From contig CAMFHP010000044.1 in NCBI GenBank assembly GCA_945952225.1, positions 1-57,938 of the forward strand: a stretch of DNA of 57,938 bases, in the 5' to 3' direction. This document shows, in pieces, positions 17,536 to 26,480 of the stretch. The stretch is from an uncultured Myxococcaceae bacterium (lineage in GTDB: Bacteria > Myxococcota_A > Polyangia > Polyangiales > Ga0077539). Every line of letters starts with the position of its first letter. Within the stretch, counting starts at the first letter, position 1. The notes beneath the pieces were generated by a model. That model was not told where the DNA came from. It searched no databases and was given only the letters and a program-made list of their open reading frames with translations. Position numbers and translations under genes: made by a program.

Positions 17536-19392
17536 CTACGCGTCGGCCGCCGCAGGGAGCTCGATCGCGATGCGCGTGCCGCGTCCGTCGGGGGGCGCGA
17601 CGCACGCGAGCTCGCCGCCGTGGAGGTCGACGATCTGGCGGCAGAGGTAGAGCCCGATGCCCGTGCCGCGCGGTCCGTCGCCGCTCGCGCGTCGGTGGTG
17701 CTCCACGCGGAAGAACTTCTCGAACACCCGCGCGCGAAACTCCGGGGGAACGCCCGGCCCCGTGTCGTCGACGGTGAGGCGCACGGCGCGGCGCGCTCCC
17801 TCGACGGGGCCTACCGTGAGGGCGATGGATCCTCCCGCGGGCGTGTACTTCAGCGCGTTGCCGAGCACGTTGTCGACCACCACGCGGAGCCGTGCGCGGT
17901 CGGCGAGGGCCCGCGGCGCGTCGGGGTCTGCGGTCACCGTCACCGTCACCGCGAGCTCGGCGGCGCGGTCGGCGCAGCGGGCCACGCGGTCGGCCACGAG
18001 GGCGCCCACGTCGACGGGTTCGGGCGTGAGCCGCAGCGCGCCCGACTCCAGCCGCGCCAGGTCGAGGAACTCGTCGACGGTCTCGCCGAGCTGCTCCACA
18101 CCGCCGAGGGCGTTGTCGACGAGGGCGCGGGCGCGCGCATCGAGGCGGTCGCGGGCTTCGCGCAACATCATCAGCGACATGCGCAGCGTGGTCACCGGGG
18201 TCTGGAGTTCGTGCGAGGCCACGGCCACCAGCTCGGCCCGCATCTCGTCGAGGCGTGCGAGCTCCGACACGTCGCTCAGCACCAGCACGGCGCCGCTGCG
18301 TCCGTCGCGGTCGGGCACCGTGGGCGCCACGCGCGGGAGCAGACGCCGCGGCTCGTCGGCGACGAGCACGCTCCACGCGGCGCGGAGGTCGACGCCGGGC
18401 TGCTGCGTCGCGCGGGCTTCGTCGAGGCGCGCGCGGTCGACGCCCAGCGCCGTGAGGTCGTCGACGGTGCGCGGCAGCGGAACGCCCGCGCCCGCGAAGA
18501 GCGCCTCGGCCGCGGCGTTGTGCGAGGCCACGGTTCCGTCGGGGTCGAGGAGCAGCACGGCGTCGGGCAGCGCCGCCATCGTCGCTTCGAGCGTGGCCTT
18601 CACCCGCAGCACAGCGTCGAGGTCGAGGCGTCGAAACTCCGCGAGTCGCTGCGCCATGTCGTTGAAGGCGCCGGCCACCTGGCCGAGCTCGTCGCCGTGG
18701 GCGACCTCGACGCGGGCCTCGAAGTTTCCTTCACGGAGCGCGGCGGCGGCCATCGCGAGCCGTCGGAGCGGCTGCGTGACGAAGCCCGCGAGGCGCGTCG
18801 CGAGGGCCATTGCGAGGGCGAGCACCACGGCCGCGATCACGGCCACCGCCCGTTGGGTGCGGGCCACCTCACGGCGCGCGACCGAGGCCACCGCCGCGGC
18901 CTCGGCGAAGTGTTCGTCGCGCACCGTCGCCACCGAGGCCACCGCCGCGCGGAGCCGGGGATTGGCCTCGCGGTGGTAGCGCGCGAAGGGCTCGTCGCCG
19001 GGGGCGTCTGCCACGCGGTCGGCGGCCTCGCGGTAGGCGCGCACGGCGTCGTCGATGGCGTCTCCGCCGCGGCGCTCGTCGGGCGTCACGAGCACGGCCC
19101 GCAAGGCGCGTCGGGCCGCGTCGGTGCGGGCGCGGGCGTCGGTGAGGGGATCGGCGCCGCGGGGCGATCCGAGGCGCAGGAGCAGCGCGTCGTCTTCGCG
19201 TTCGAGGGCCGTGGTGACCGCCGTGGTGGCCGCCGTCGTGTCGGCGCTGTCGCGCACCATCACGCCGGTGTCGCGCGAGAGGTGGGAGAGCACCACGAGG
19301 GTCCATCCGGTGCCTGCGAGGGTGGCGAGCACGAGCACCGCGCTGGCCACCATGAAGCGGGCGCGGAGCCCGGTGCGCCACGGCGGAATCAC
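17536..19392 (-). CDS. Sensor histidine kinase (HAMP-PAS-HisKA)
   Basis: A 618-residue membrane kinase. Two transmembrane helices (about residues 12-35 and 175-198) flank a periplasmic helical sensor of about 140 residues rich in Asp/Arg/Ala, like CHASE3/KinB-type sensors. HAMP follows (PLRRLAMAAAALREGNFEARV), then PAS (LPDAVLLLDPDGTVASHNAAAEALF), HisKA with phospho-acceptor H394 in ASHELQTP, and the ATP-binding domain (N box NVLGNALKYTP, G1 DTGPGVP, F box FEKFFR, G2 GTGIGLYL). All catalytic motifs are present. GTG 19392 overlaps the regulator stop (GTGA), so the pair is co-translated. The layout resembles KinB of Pseudomonas, which pairs with the NtrC-like AlgB. The stimulus is unknown. Confidence 0.92.
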   Translation of the reverse strand: MIPPWRTGLRARFMVASAVLVLATLAGTGWTLVVLSHLSRDTGVMVRDSADTTAATTAVTTALEREDDALLLRLGSPRGADPLTDARARTDAARRALRAVLVTPDERRGGDAIDDAVRAYREAADRVADAPGDEPFARYHREANPRLRAAVASVATVRDEHFAEAAAVASVARREVARTQRAVAVIAAVVLALAMALATRLAGFVTQPLRRLAMAAAALREGNFEARVEVAHGDELGQVAGAFNDMAQRLAEFRRLDLDAVLRVKATLEATMAALPDAVLLLDPDGTVASHNAAAEALFAGAGVPLPRTVDDLTALGVDRARLDEARATQQPGVDLRAAWSVLVADEPRRLLPRVAPTVPDRDGRSGAVLVLSDVSELARLDEMRAELVAVASHELQTPVTTLRMSLMMLREARDRLDARARALVDNALGGVEQLGETVDEFLDLARLESGALRLTPEPVDVGALVADRVARCADRAAELAVTVTVTADPDAPRALADRARLRVVVDNVLGNALKYTPAGGSIALTVGPVEGARRAVRLTVDDTGPGVPPEFRARVFEKFFRVEHHRRASGDGPRGTGIGLYLCRQIVDLHGGELACVAPPDGRGTRIAIELPAAADA

Positions 19393-20738
19393 GCGAGCCC
19401 GTAGCGCTTGCGCTTGCGGAGGAGCGTCGTCGCGTCGAGGCCGAGCACCTTCGCGGCGGCGTCGAGCGTGGGCGTGCGGGCCACGACGCGGGCGATGTGC
19501 TCGCGCTCCAGCTCGTCGAGGGAGACCATGGCTCCGACCTCGACGGCGCCCGTGGAGGGATCGCCGGTGCCGAGTCCGAGCTCGCGCGGGCCGAGGGCGT
19601 CGCCGGGCGAGAGGATCACCGCGCGCTCGATGCTGTTGCGCAGCTCGCGGAGGTTGCCGGGCCACGGGTGCGCGCGCATCGCGTCGAGGGCCTCGGGGGT
19701 GAAGTGCGCGCCGGTGCGGGCCTGTCGCGCGGCGTAGAACGCGAGGTGGTGCTCGGCCAGGGGGACCACGTCTTCGCGACGTTCACGCAGCGGCGGGATC
19801 GTGAGGGGCACCACGTCGAGGCGAAAGAGCAGGTCGTCGCGAAAGCGTCCGGCGCGCACGAGGTCTTCGAGGGGACGGTTCGTGGCCGCGAGCACGCGCA
19901 CGTCGGCGCGGCGCTCCCGCGGGTCGCCGAGGCGCTCGTAGGTGCGGTCGTTGAGAAAGCGCAGCAGACGGGCCTGCGCGTCGGGCCCGAGGTCGCCCAC
20001 CTCGTCGAGAAAGAGCGTGCCGCCTTCGGCCTCCTGCACCTTGCCCGCGGTGTCGGCCGTGGCGCCGGTGAAGGCACCGCGTCGATGCCCGAAGAGCGTG
20101 CTGCTCATGAGGTCCGCGGAGAGCGCCGGGCAGTTGACCCCCACGAAGGGACGGTCGCGCCGCGGTCCCTGCGTGGAGATCCACCGCGCGATGACGTTCT
20201 TGCCCGTGCCGCTCTCGCCGCGCAGGAGCAGCACCGCGTCCGACGCCGCCGCGCGCCGCGCCCGGTCGAGAAAGGCCCGGAACGTCGGCGACCGCGAGTC
20301 GAACCACGCCGTCGCCTCGGCGCCCGCGACGCGCTGTTCGAGCTCGGCGAGGCGCACCCGGAGCCTCCGCGCGTCGAGCACCCGCTGCGCCGCGAGCCGC
20401 ACCTGGTCGGGGGTGAAGGGCTTGGGGAGGTAGTCCACCGCGCCGCGCTTCATGGCCTCGACGGCGCTCTCGTAGGTGGCGAAGGCCGTCACCACCACGA
20501 CGCCGAGGTCACCGCCGCGCTCGCGCAGCCGGGGGAGCGCGTCGAGGCCCGACTCGGCGCCGAGCCACAGGTCGAGAAAGGCCAGGTCGAAGCTCGCGCG
20601 GTCCACGGCTTCGAGGGCTGCCGCGGCGGTTCCCACGCCGAGCACGCGCCCGCCCATGGCTTCGAGGCACAGCCGCAGCGATTGGCGTACGCCCGCGTCG
20701 TCGTCGACCACGAGGGCCGTGAAGGTGCTGTCGTCCAT
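19389..20738 (-). CDS. NtrC-family sigma-54-dependent response regulator
   Basis: A 449-residue regulator. The receiver domain has acidic pocket VVDDD at 10-14, phospho-acceptor D56 and K106. The AAA+ domain has Walker A GESGTGKN, the sigma-54 contact loop GAFTGAT, Walker B GGTLFLDEVGDL, the arginine region FRDDLLFRLDVVPLTIPPLRER and the sensor II region HPWPGNLRELRNSIERAVIL. A C-terminal Fis-type HTH follows (TLDAAAKVLGLDATTLLRKRKRYGL). It should activate -24/-12 promoters once phosphorylated by the coupled kinase. The start ATG 20738 follows the mgtE stop by only 32 bases, so mgtE, regulator and kinase are probably one transcript. AlgB is the nearest described type by architecture; targets are unknown. 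Confidence 0.93.
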   Translation of the reverse strand: MDDSTFTALVVDDDAGVRQSLRLCLEAMGGRVLGVGTAAAALEAVDRASFDLAFLDLWLGAESGLDALPRLRERGGDLGVVVVTAFATYESAVEAMKRGAVDYLPKPFTPDQVRLAAQRVLDARRLRVRLAELEQRVAGAEATAWFDSRSPTFRAFLDRARRAAASDAVLLLRGESGTGKNVIARWISTQGPRRDRPFVGVNCPALSADLMSSTLFGHRRGAFTGATADTAGKVQEAEGGTLFLDEVGDLGPDAQARLLRFLNDRTYERLGDPRERRADVRVLAATNRPLEDLVRAGRFRDDLLFRLDVVPLTIPPLRERREDVVPLAEHHLAFYAARQARTGAHFTPEALDAMRAHPWPGNLRELRNSIERAVILSPGDALGPRELGLGTGDPSTGAVEVGAMVSLDELEREHIARVVARTPTLDAAAKVLGLDATTLLRKRKRYGLA

Positions 20739-20770
20739 CGGTGACTCCGTGCGGCGCGCGGGCGTTGCGG

Positions 20771-22090
20771 TCAGAGCAGCGTGCCGCGGAGCACCACGCT
20801 CGCGACGCTGAAGTAGATCACCAGCCCCGACACGTCGACGAGGGTCGCGACGAAGGGCGCCGACGCGCTCGCGGGGTCGAAGCCCGCGCGGCGGATCAAG
20901 AGCGGGAGCATGGAGCCCGAGAGCGTTCCCCAGAGCACCACGCCGACGAGGCTCACGGCGACGGTGACGGCCACCGCGAGGTGGTGCGCGCCGTACGTGT
21001 GAAAGAGCGCCTGCCACAGCTCGATGCGCGCGAAGCCGATGACCGCGAGCACGGTGCCCAGCGCGAGACCCGCGGCGGCCTCGCGTCGCACGATGCGCCC
21101 CCAGTCGCGGAGCCGCACCTCGCCGAGCGCCATCGCGCGGATCACCAGCGTGGTGGCCTGCGAGCCCGAGTTTCCACCCGACGAGATGATCAGCGGAACG
21201 AAGAGCGCGAGCACCACCGCGCGCGCGATCTCGCCCTCGAAGCGGCTCATCGCCGTGGCCGTGAGCATCTCGCCGAGAAAGAGCGCCGCGAGCCATCCCG
21301 CGCGCTTGCGCACCATCGCGCCGAAGGGCGTGTCGAGGTACGGCGTGTCGAGGGCCTCCATACCGCCGATGCGCTGAATGTCTTGCGTGGCCTCGTCGCG
21401 CACCACGTCGACGATGTCGTCGACGGTCACGATGCCCTTCATGCGCCCCTCGCTGTCGAGCACGGGCACGGCCTGCAGGTCGTGCTGCGCGATCACCCGC
21501 GCGACCTCGTCTTGCGAGCGCGTGTCGAGCACGGTCACCACGTCGCGCACCATCACCTCGGCGACGGTGCCTCCCTCGGCGCGAAAGAGGTCGCGGAACG
21601 ACACCACGCCCACGAGCTTCTGCTCCGGCGTGAGCACATACGCGGCGTAGATGGTCTCGACCTTCTCGCGCGCCTGGCGACGGAGGTAGCGCACGGCCTC
21701 GTCGACGGTCATCTCGGGGCGCAGGCGTACGAAGCGCGGGCTCATGAGTCCGCCCGCGGCGTCTTCGGCGTAGGCGAGCAGCGCCGTCACCTCGCCGCGC
21801 GTCGTGTCGTCGAGCTGGTCGAGGGCGCGCACGCGCTCCTCGGGGTCCATCATCTGGAGCGCGTCGGCCACGTCGTCGGGGGCCAGCAGACGGAGCCACA
21901 GACGGCGCTCGGCCGCGGGCATCGCACGCAGCAGCGCCACCTGGGCGGCGGTGTCGAGGGAGAGGAAGAAATCGTCGGCGTCACCGCGGTCGAGCACACG
22001 AAACGCCTCCAGACGCTCGGGGCCCGTGAGCACGGGCCAGGCGTCGCGAAGATCATCGACGGTGGGCGGCACAGAAGGATGCGCAGTCAT
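20771..22090 (-). CDS. mgtE: Magnesium transporter MgtE
   Basis: A 439-residue Mg2+ channel. The N-terminal helical domain (about 1-115) is followed by two CBS domains (LMSPRFVRLRPEMTVDEAVRYLRRQ and VMVRDVVTVLDTRSQDEVARVIAQH with PVLDSEGRMKGIVTVDDIVDVV) that close the pore when Mg2+ is plentiful. A connecting helix and five transmembrane helices follow. The pore helix region carries VPLIISSGGNSGSQATTLVIRAMALGE, the family hallmark, with the conserved late Asp in ATLVDVSGLVIYF. Length and motif order are typical. It is the first gene of the run with the two-component system; the 221-base gap upstream, shared with the divergent efflux operon, shows no convincing Mg2+ riboswitch or promoter to my eye. 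Confidence 0.95.
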   Translation of the reverse strand: MTAHPSVPPTVDDLRDAWPVLTGPERLEAFRVLDRGDADDFFLSLDTAAQVALLRAMPAAERRLWLRLLAPDDVADALQMMDPEERVRALDQLDDTTRGEVTALLAYAEDAAGGLMSPRFVRLRPEMTVDEAVRYLRRQAREKVETIYAAYVLTPEQKLVGVVSFRDLFRAEGGTVAEVMVRDVVTVLDTRSQDEVARVIAQHDLQAVPVLDSEGRMKGIVTVDDIVDVVRDEATQDIQRIGGMEALDTPYLDTPFGAMVRKRAGWLAALFLGEMLTATAMSRFEGEIARAVVLALFVPLIISSGGNSGSQATTLVIRAMALGEVRLRDWGRIVRREAAAGLALGTVLAVIGFARIELWQALFHTYGAHHLAVAVTVAVSLVGVVLWGTLSGSMLPLLIRRAGFDPASASAPFVATLVDVSGLVIYFSVASVVLRGTLL

Positions 22091-22311
22091 CGTGGGGCTC
22101 CAGGGTGCAAGGGCGGTGCGCGCCGCGAGTCTCCCTCGCACACGCGGCCGCGCGACACGGCTTCTGCGCGGTGTCCGGGCGTTCTTCGGGGGCGCGCCGC
22201 GCGACCCTCGGGCGCATTGCCCGGACGTGCGTTTCCCCGCGTGGCGCGCGCTGCGGGGCGAAGGGTGTCACGGTGCGACGGCACGGGGCTCGCTCAGGGC
22301 GCGGCGCTCCG

Positions 22312-23415
22312 ATGGGTACCCCGAGGTTTCGAACGATCGCCGTGTGGATGCTCGCGCTCGCGTGTCGTCGCGAGGTGCCTCCCTCCGAGGCGCCGTCGGC
22401 GATGTTGCGTCGTCACGGCGAGGCCATCGAGGTGCCCGAGGCGTCTCCGCTGCGCACACGTCTGCGCGTGGTGGCCGCGTCGCTCGCCCCGGTGCGCCGC
22501 ACGCTCGACGCGCCCGCGACGGTGGAGGCCGACCCCGCGCGCATGGCCCGCATCGCGCCTCCGCTGGCGGGCCGCGTGGTGCAGCTCCTCGTGCGCTTCG
22601 GCGACACGGTGTCGGCGGGGCAGGCGCTGCTCACGCTCGACGCGCCGGAGCTCGTGGCGGCGCAGACCGAGTACCTCCGCGCCCGCAGCGCGCTGGCGCA
22701 ATGTGAACGCACGCTGGCCCGTCAGCGCGACCTCGCCGACCACGGTGTCGGGGCTGTGCGCGAGGTCGAGGCTGCTTCCACCGATCGCGACCTCGCACGC
22801 AGCGAGGTGGAGCGCGCCACGCTGCGCCTGCGCATGCTCGGTGCCGATCCCGCGGGTGTGGGGCGGCCGTTGACCGTGCGCTCGCCCATCGCGGGGCGCG
22901 TGGTCGAGTTCGCCGTGGCGCCGGGGGAGTACCGCAACGATCCCGCGGCGCCGATGATGACCGTGGCCGACCTCTCGACGGTGTGGGTGACCGCCGACGT
23001 CGCGGAGAAGGACGTGCGTCGCGTGCAGCCGGGCGAGGAGGTGACGGCCGTGTTCGCCGCGTGGCCCGGGATGATCGAGCGCGGCGCGGTGCTCTTCGTG
23101 GGCGACCTGCTGGAGCCCGCGACGCGCACGGTGAAGGTGCGCGTGGCGCTCGACAATCGGGCGCGGCGGCTGCGGCCGGGGATGTTCGCCACGGTGACCT
23201 TCACCGAGCGCGCGGCCCCCGAGGTGGTGGTGCCCACGCGGGCCATCGTGCTGATCGACGACGCGAGCCAGGTGTTCGTCGAGACGGCGCCGTGGACCTT
23301 CGCGCGCCGCACGGTGACGCCGGGCGCGGCAGTGGGTGACGGGGCGACGGCGGTGCTCGACGGGCTCCGCGCGGGCGAGCGGGTGGTGGCTTCGGACGCG
23401 GTGCTGTTCCAATGA
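22312..23415 (+). CDS. RND efflux periplasmic adaptor (CusB/CzcB type)
   Basis: A 367-residue membrane fusion protein linking the inner-membrane pump to the outer-membrane channel. The N-terminus is a short hydrophobic signal ending in a lipobox (WMLALACRRE), so it is probably a lipoprotein of the inner membrane. A lipoyl/barrel-sandwich half (APPLAGRVVQLLVRFGDTVSAGQALLTLDAPEL) follows, then a coiled-coil hairpin (about 125-180), the second lipoyl half (SPIAGRVVEFAVAPGEYRND), a beta-barrel (STVWVTADVAEKDVRRVQPGEEV) and a membrane-proximal domain. No Met/His-rich metal tail is visible. The ATG at 22312 gives the complete signal. The stop overlaps the pump start (ATGA at 23412). Confidence 0.9.
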   Translation: MGTPRFRTIAVWMLALACRREVPPSEAPSAMLRRHGEAIEVPEASPLRTRLRVVAASLAPVRRTLDAPATVEADPARMARIAPPLAGRVVQLLVRFGDTVSAGQALLTLDAPELVAAQTEYLRARSALAQCERTLARQRDLADHGVGAVREVEAASTDRDLARSEVERATLRLRMLGADPAGVGRPLTVRSPIAGRVVEFAVAPGEYRNDPAAPMMTVADLSTVWVTADVAEKDVRRVQPGEEVTAVFAAWPGMIERGAVLFVGDLLEPATRTVKVRVALDNRARRLRPGMFATVTFTERAAPEVVVPTRAIVLIDDASQVFVETAPWTFARRTVTPGAAVGDGATAVLDGLRAGERVVASDAVLFQ

Positions 23416-26400
23416 TCGACGCGGTGGTGCGGGGCGCGCTCGCGCGTCGGTGGCTGATGCTCGCGGTGTTCGCGCTGGTGGCGGCGTTCGGATGGGCGTC
23501 GTGGGGAGAGCTCTCCGTCGAGGCCTATCCCGACATCGCCGACACGACCGCGCAGGTGATCACGCAGTACCCCGGACACGCGGCCGAAGAGGTCGAGGAG
23601 CAGGTGACGGCGCCCGTCGAGCGGGAGCTGCAGGGCACACCGGGGCTCACGGTGATGCGCTCGCGGAGCACCTTCGGCCTCTCGCTCATCACCCTGGTCT
23701 TCGACGACGGCATCGACGACTACTTCGCCCGTCAGCGCGTGCGCGAGCGCCTCGCCGCGGTGGAGCTTCCCCCCGGCGCGACGAGCGACCTCGACCCGCT
23801 CACATCGCCCATCGGAGAGATCTACCGCTACACGCTCCGGTCGCCGCTGCGCGGGCCCCGCGAGCTGCGCGAGCTCCAACGCTGGGTGGTGGCGCCTGCG
23901 CTCAAGACCGTGCCCGGCGTGGCCGACGTGACGAGCTTCGGCGGAGAGATCACGCAGTTTCAGCTCCAGCTCGATCCGGCCCGACTCGCGCGGTACGGGC
24001 TCTCGCTGCGCGCGGTGGTCGAGGCCGTGCAGCGCAACAACGCCAACGCGGGCGGGAGCGTGATGGTGCGCGGCGATCAGGGCTTCGTGATCCGCGGCAT
24101 CGGGCTCGTGCGCGGCCTCGACGACCTCGGGCGCGTGGTGGTGGCGCGCGACCGTGGAACGCCCGTGTACCTCCGCGACGTGGGCGCGCTGTCGCTCGGC
24201 GCGCTGGCGCGCAACGGCGTGCTCGGCATCGACGACGACCCCGACGCGGTGTCGGGCATCGTGCTGCTGCTCCGCGGGCAGAACCCTTCGCGCGTGCTCG
24301 ACGCGCTCCACGCGCGTGTGCGCACCCTCCACGCGGGCGCGCTCCCGCCCGACGTGCGCGTGGAGCCCTACCTCGATCGCACGGACCTCGTCTCGACCAC
24401 GCTCCGCACGGTCTCGCACACGATGCTCGAAGGCGTGGGGCTCGTGTGCCTGGTGCTCCTCGCGCTGCTCGGCTCGCCGCGCGCGGCGCTGCTCGTGGCG
24501 ACGGCGATCCCGCTCTCGATCCTCATCGCGTTCATTCTCATGCGGCTGACGGGCGTGCCCGCGAACCTGCTCTCGCTCGGCGCCATTGATTTCGGCGTGA
24601 TCGTCGACGGCGCGATCGTGCTCACCGAGGCCGTGCTCCGTCGCCGCGAGGAGCACCCCGAGCGACCGCTCACCGAAGACGACGCGCGCGCGGCGGCGCT
24701 CTCCGTGGCCCGTCCGATCTTCTTCGCGACGGCGATCATCGTGACGGCGTACCTCCCGCTCTTCGCGTTCCAGCGCGTCGAGAAGCGCCTCTTCTCGCCC
24801 ATGGCGTGGACCGTCGCCTTCGCCCTCTTCGGCGCAGCCCTCGTCGCGCTCACGCTGATTCCGGGCATGGCGCTCGCGGCGTTTCGAAAGCCCCGCGCGA
24901 CCTTCCACAACCCGCTCTTCGCGCTCGCGGGACGCGCGTACGCCAGCGTGCTCGACGCCGTGCTGCGACGCCCCCGTCGTGCGGTGGGCGCCCTCGCGTG
25001 TGTCTCCGCGCTCGCAGTGCTCCTCGGCGCGGCCGTGGGCAGGGAGTTCCTCCCCGAGCTCGACGAGGGGAGCCTCTGGCTTCAGGTGCAGCTCCCACCC
25101 GGTCTCTCCCTCGCGCGCGGCGCGGCGATGGCCGACGAGATCCGCGCGGCGCTCCGCGAGTCGCCCGAGGTCACCCACGTCGTGACCCAGCTCGGACGCA
25201 ACGACGACGGCACCGACCCGTGGACGCCCTCGCACATCGAGTGCTCCGTGGGGTTGCGCCCGTACGCGCGCTGGCCCGAGGGGCTCGACAAGCGCGGCCT
25301 CGTGCGCCGCCTCGACGCGCGGCTCGCGCGCATCCCCGGCCTCACCTGGGGCTTCTCGCAGCCCATGATCGACGGCGTGAACGACAAGATCGCCGGGGCC
25401 CACAGCGAGCTCGTGGTGAAGGTCTTCGGCGACGACCTCGACGACCTGCGACGTGTGGCCGACGACGTGGTGCGCGCGCTTCGCTCCGTGCCCGGCGCGG
25501 TCGACGTGGCCGTCGACCAGGAGCCGCCGCTGCCGCAGGTGCGCATCCACGTCGACCGCGAGGCCGCCGCGCGCCACGGCATCGACGTGGTCGACCTCGC
25601 GGACCTCATCGAGGTGGGCATCGGCGGACGCCCCGTCGCGCAGGTGTTCCGCGGCGAGCGCCGCTACGACGTCGCCGTGCGCTTCCTCGAGTCGGCGCGC
25701 GGGAGCCCCGAGGCCCTGGGCAACCTCGCGCTGACGGCGCCGTCGGGCGCGCGCGTGCCGCTGTCGGCGGTGGCGCGCATCGAGCTGCGCGCGGGCGAGA
25801 GCACCATCACCCGCGAGGGCGCGCGGCGGCACCTCACGGTGAAGCTCAACCTCCGCGGACGCGACCTCACGTCGTTTCTCGCCGAGGCGCGGGCGCGCAT
25901 CGCCCGCGACGTGCGCTTCGACCCGCAGCGCGTGTCGCTCGCCTGGGGCGGACAGTTCGAGAACCAGCAGCGCGCGCAGCGGCGCCTCGGGGTGATCCTT
26001 CCCGCGGCCCTCGCGCTCGTGTTTCTGCTGCTCTACGGGGCCTTCGGCACGCTCCGTCACGCGGCGATGGTGCTCGCCGTGGTGCCCGCGGCGATGTTCG
26101 GCGGACTCGCGGCGCTGCACCTCCGCGCCATGACGCTCAACGTGTCGAGCGCGGTGGGCTTCATCGCCCTCTTCGGCGTCTCCGTGCAGGACGCGGTGCT
26201 CATGCTCGCAGCCCTGCGCGCCGCCCACGCCGAGGGAGGCCCGCTCTTCGAAGCGGTGACGTGCGGCGCCCGCGCACGACTGCGCCCGGTGCTCATGACC
26301 GCGGGCGTGGCGACGCTCGGAATGCTCCCCGCGGCGATGGCCCACGGCATCGGATCGGACGTGCAGCGACCGCTCGCGACGGTGGTGGTCGGCGGCCTCG

Positions 26401-26480
26401 CGCTGGCGCCCTTCGCGACGATGCTGGTGCTCCCGGCGCTGTACCTCGCCGTCGAGCGGTGGCGCGGAGGTCGGTCGTGA
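23412..26480 (+). CDS. Heavy-metal RND efflux pump (CusA/CzcA family)
   Basis: A 1022-residue inner-membrane proton-driven exporter. The first transmembrane helix is followed by the HME-RND hallmark SVEAYPDIADTTAQVITQYPGHAAEEVEEQV. The transmembrane helix 4 relay carries D393, D399 and E406 in LGAIDFGVIVDGAIVLTE, the acidic set specific to metal-transporting RND pumps; multidrug pumps have a different pattern. Two periplasmic loops with porter subdomains and a second set of transmembrane helices follow (NVSSAVGFIALFGVSVQDAVLML, then RLRPVLMTAGVATLGMLPAAM). Metal specificity (Co/Zn/Cd versus Cu/Ag) is not decided. The start overlaps the adaptor stop and its stop overlaps the outer-membrane gene start, so all three are one coupled operon. 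Confidence 0.95.
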   Translation: MIDAVVRGALARRWLMLAVFALVAAFGWASWGELSVEAYPDIADTTAQVITQYPGHAAEEVEEQVTAPVERELQGTPGLTVMRSRSTFGLSLITLVFDDGIDDYFARQRVRERLAAVELPPGATSDLDPLTSPIGEIYRYTLRSPLRGPRELRELQRWVVAPALKTVPGVADVTSFGGEITQFQLQLDPARLARYGLSLRAVVEAVQRNNANAGGSVMVRGDQGFVIRGIGLVRGLDDLGRVVVARDRGTPVYLRDVGALSLGALARNGVLGIDDDPDAVSGIVLLLRGQNPSRVLDALHARVRTLHAGALPPDVRVEPYLDRTDLVSTTLRTVSHTMLEGVGLVCLVLLALLGSPRAALLVATAIPLSILIAFILMRLTGVPANLLSLGAIDFGVIVDGAIVLTEAVLRRREEHPERPLTEDDARAAALSVARPIFFATAIIVTAYLPLFAFQRVEKRLFSPMAWTVAFALFGAALVALTLIPGMALAAFRKPRATFHNPLFALAGRAYASVLDAVLRRPRRAVGALACVSALAVLLGAAVGREFLPELDEGSLWLQVQLPPGLSLARGAAMADEIRAALRESPEVTHVVTQLGRNDDGTDPWTPSHIECSVGLRPYARWPEGLDKRGLVRRLDARLARIPGLTWGFSQPMIDGVNDKIAGAHSELVVKVFGDDLDDLRRVADDVVRALRSVPGAVDVAVDQEPPLPQVRIHVDREAAARHGIDVVDLADLIEVGIGGRPVAQVFRGERRYDVAVRFLESARGSPEALGNLALTAPSGARVPLSAVARIELRAGESTITREGARRHLTVKLNLRGRDLTSFLAEARARIARDVRFDPQRVSLAWGGQFENQQRAQRRLGVILPAALALVFLLLYGAFGTLRHAAMVLAVVPAAMFGGLAALHLRAMTLNVSSAVGFIALFGVSVQDAVLMLAALRAAHAEGGPLFEAVTCGARARLRPVLMTAGVATLGMLPAAMAHGIGSDVQRPLATVVVGGLALAPFATMLVLPALYLAVERWRGGRS

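Noticed and set aside
22091-22311. Mg2+ riboswitch upstream of mgtE
   Set aside because: No convincing conserved core or terminator-type switch could be recognised by eye in this gap.
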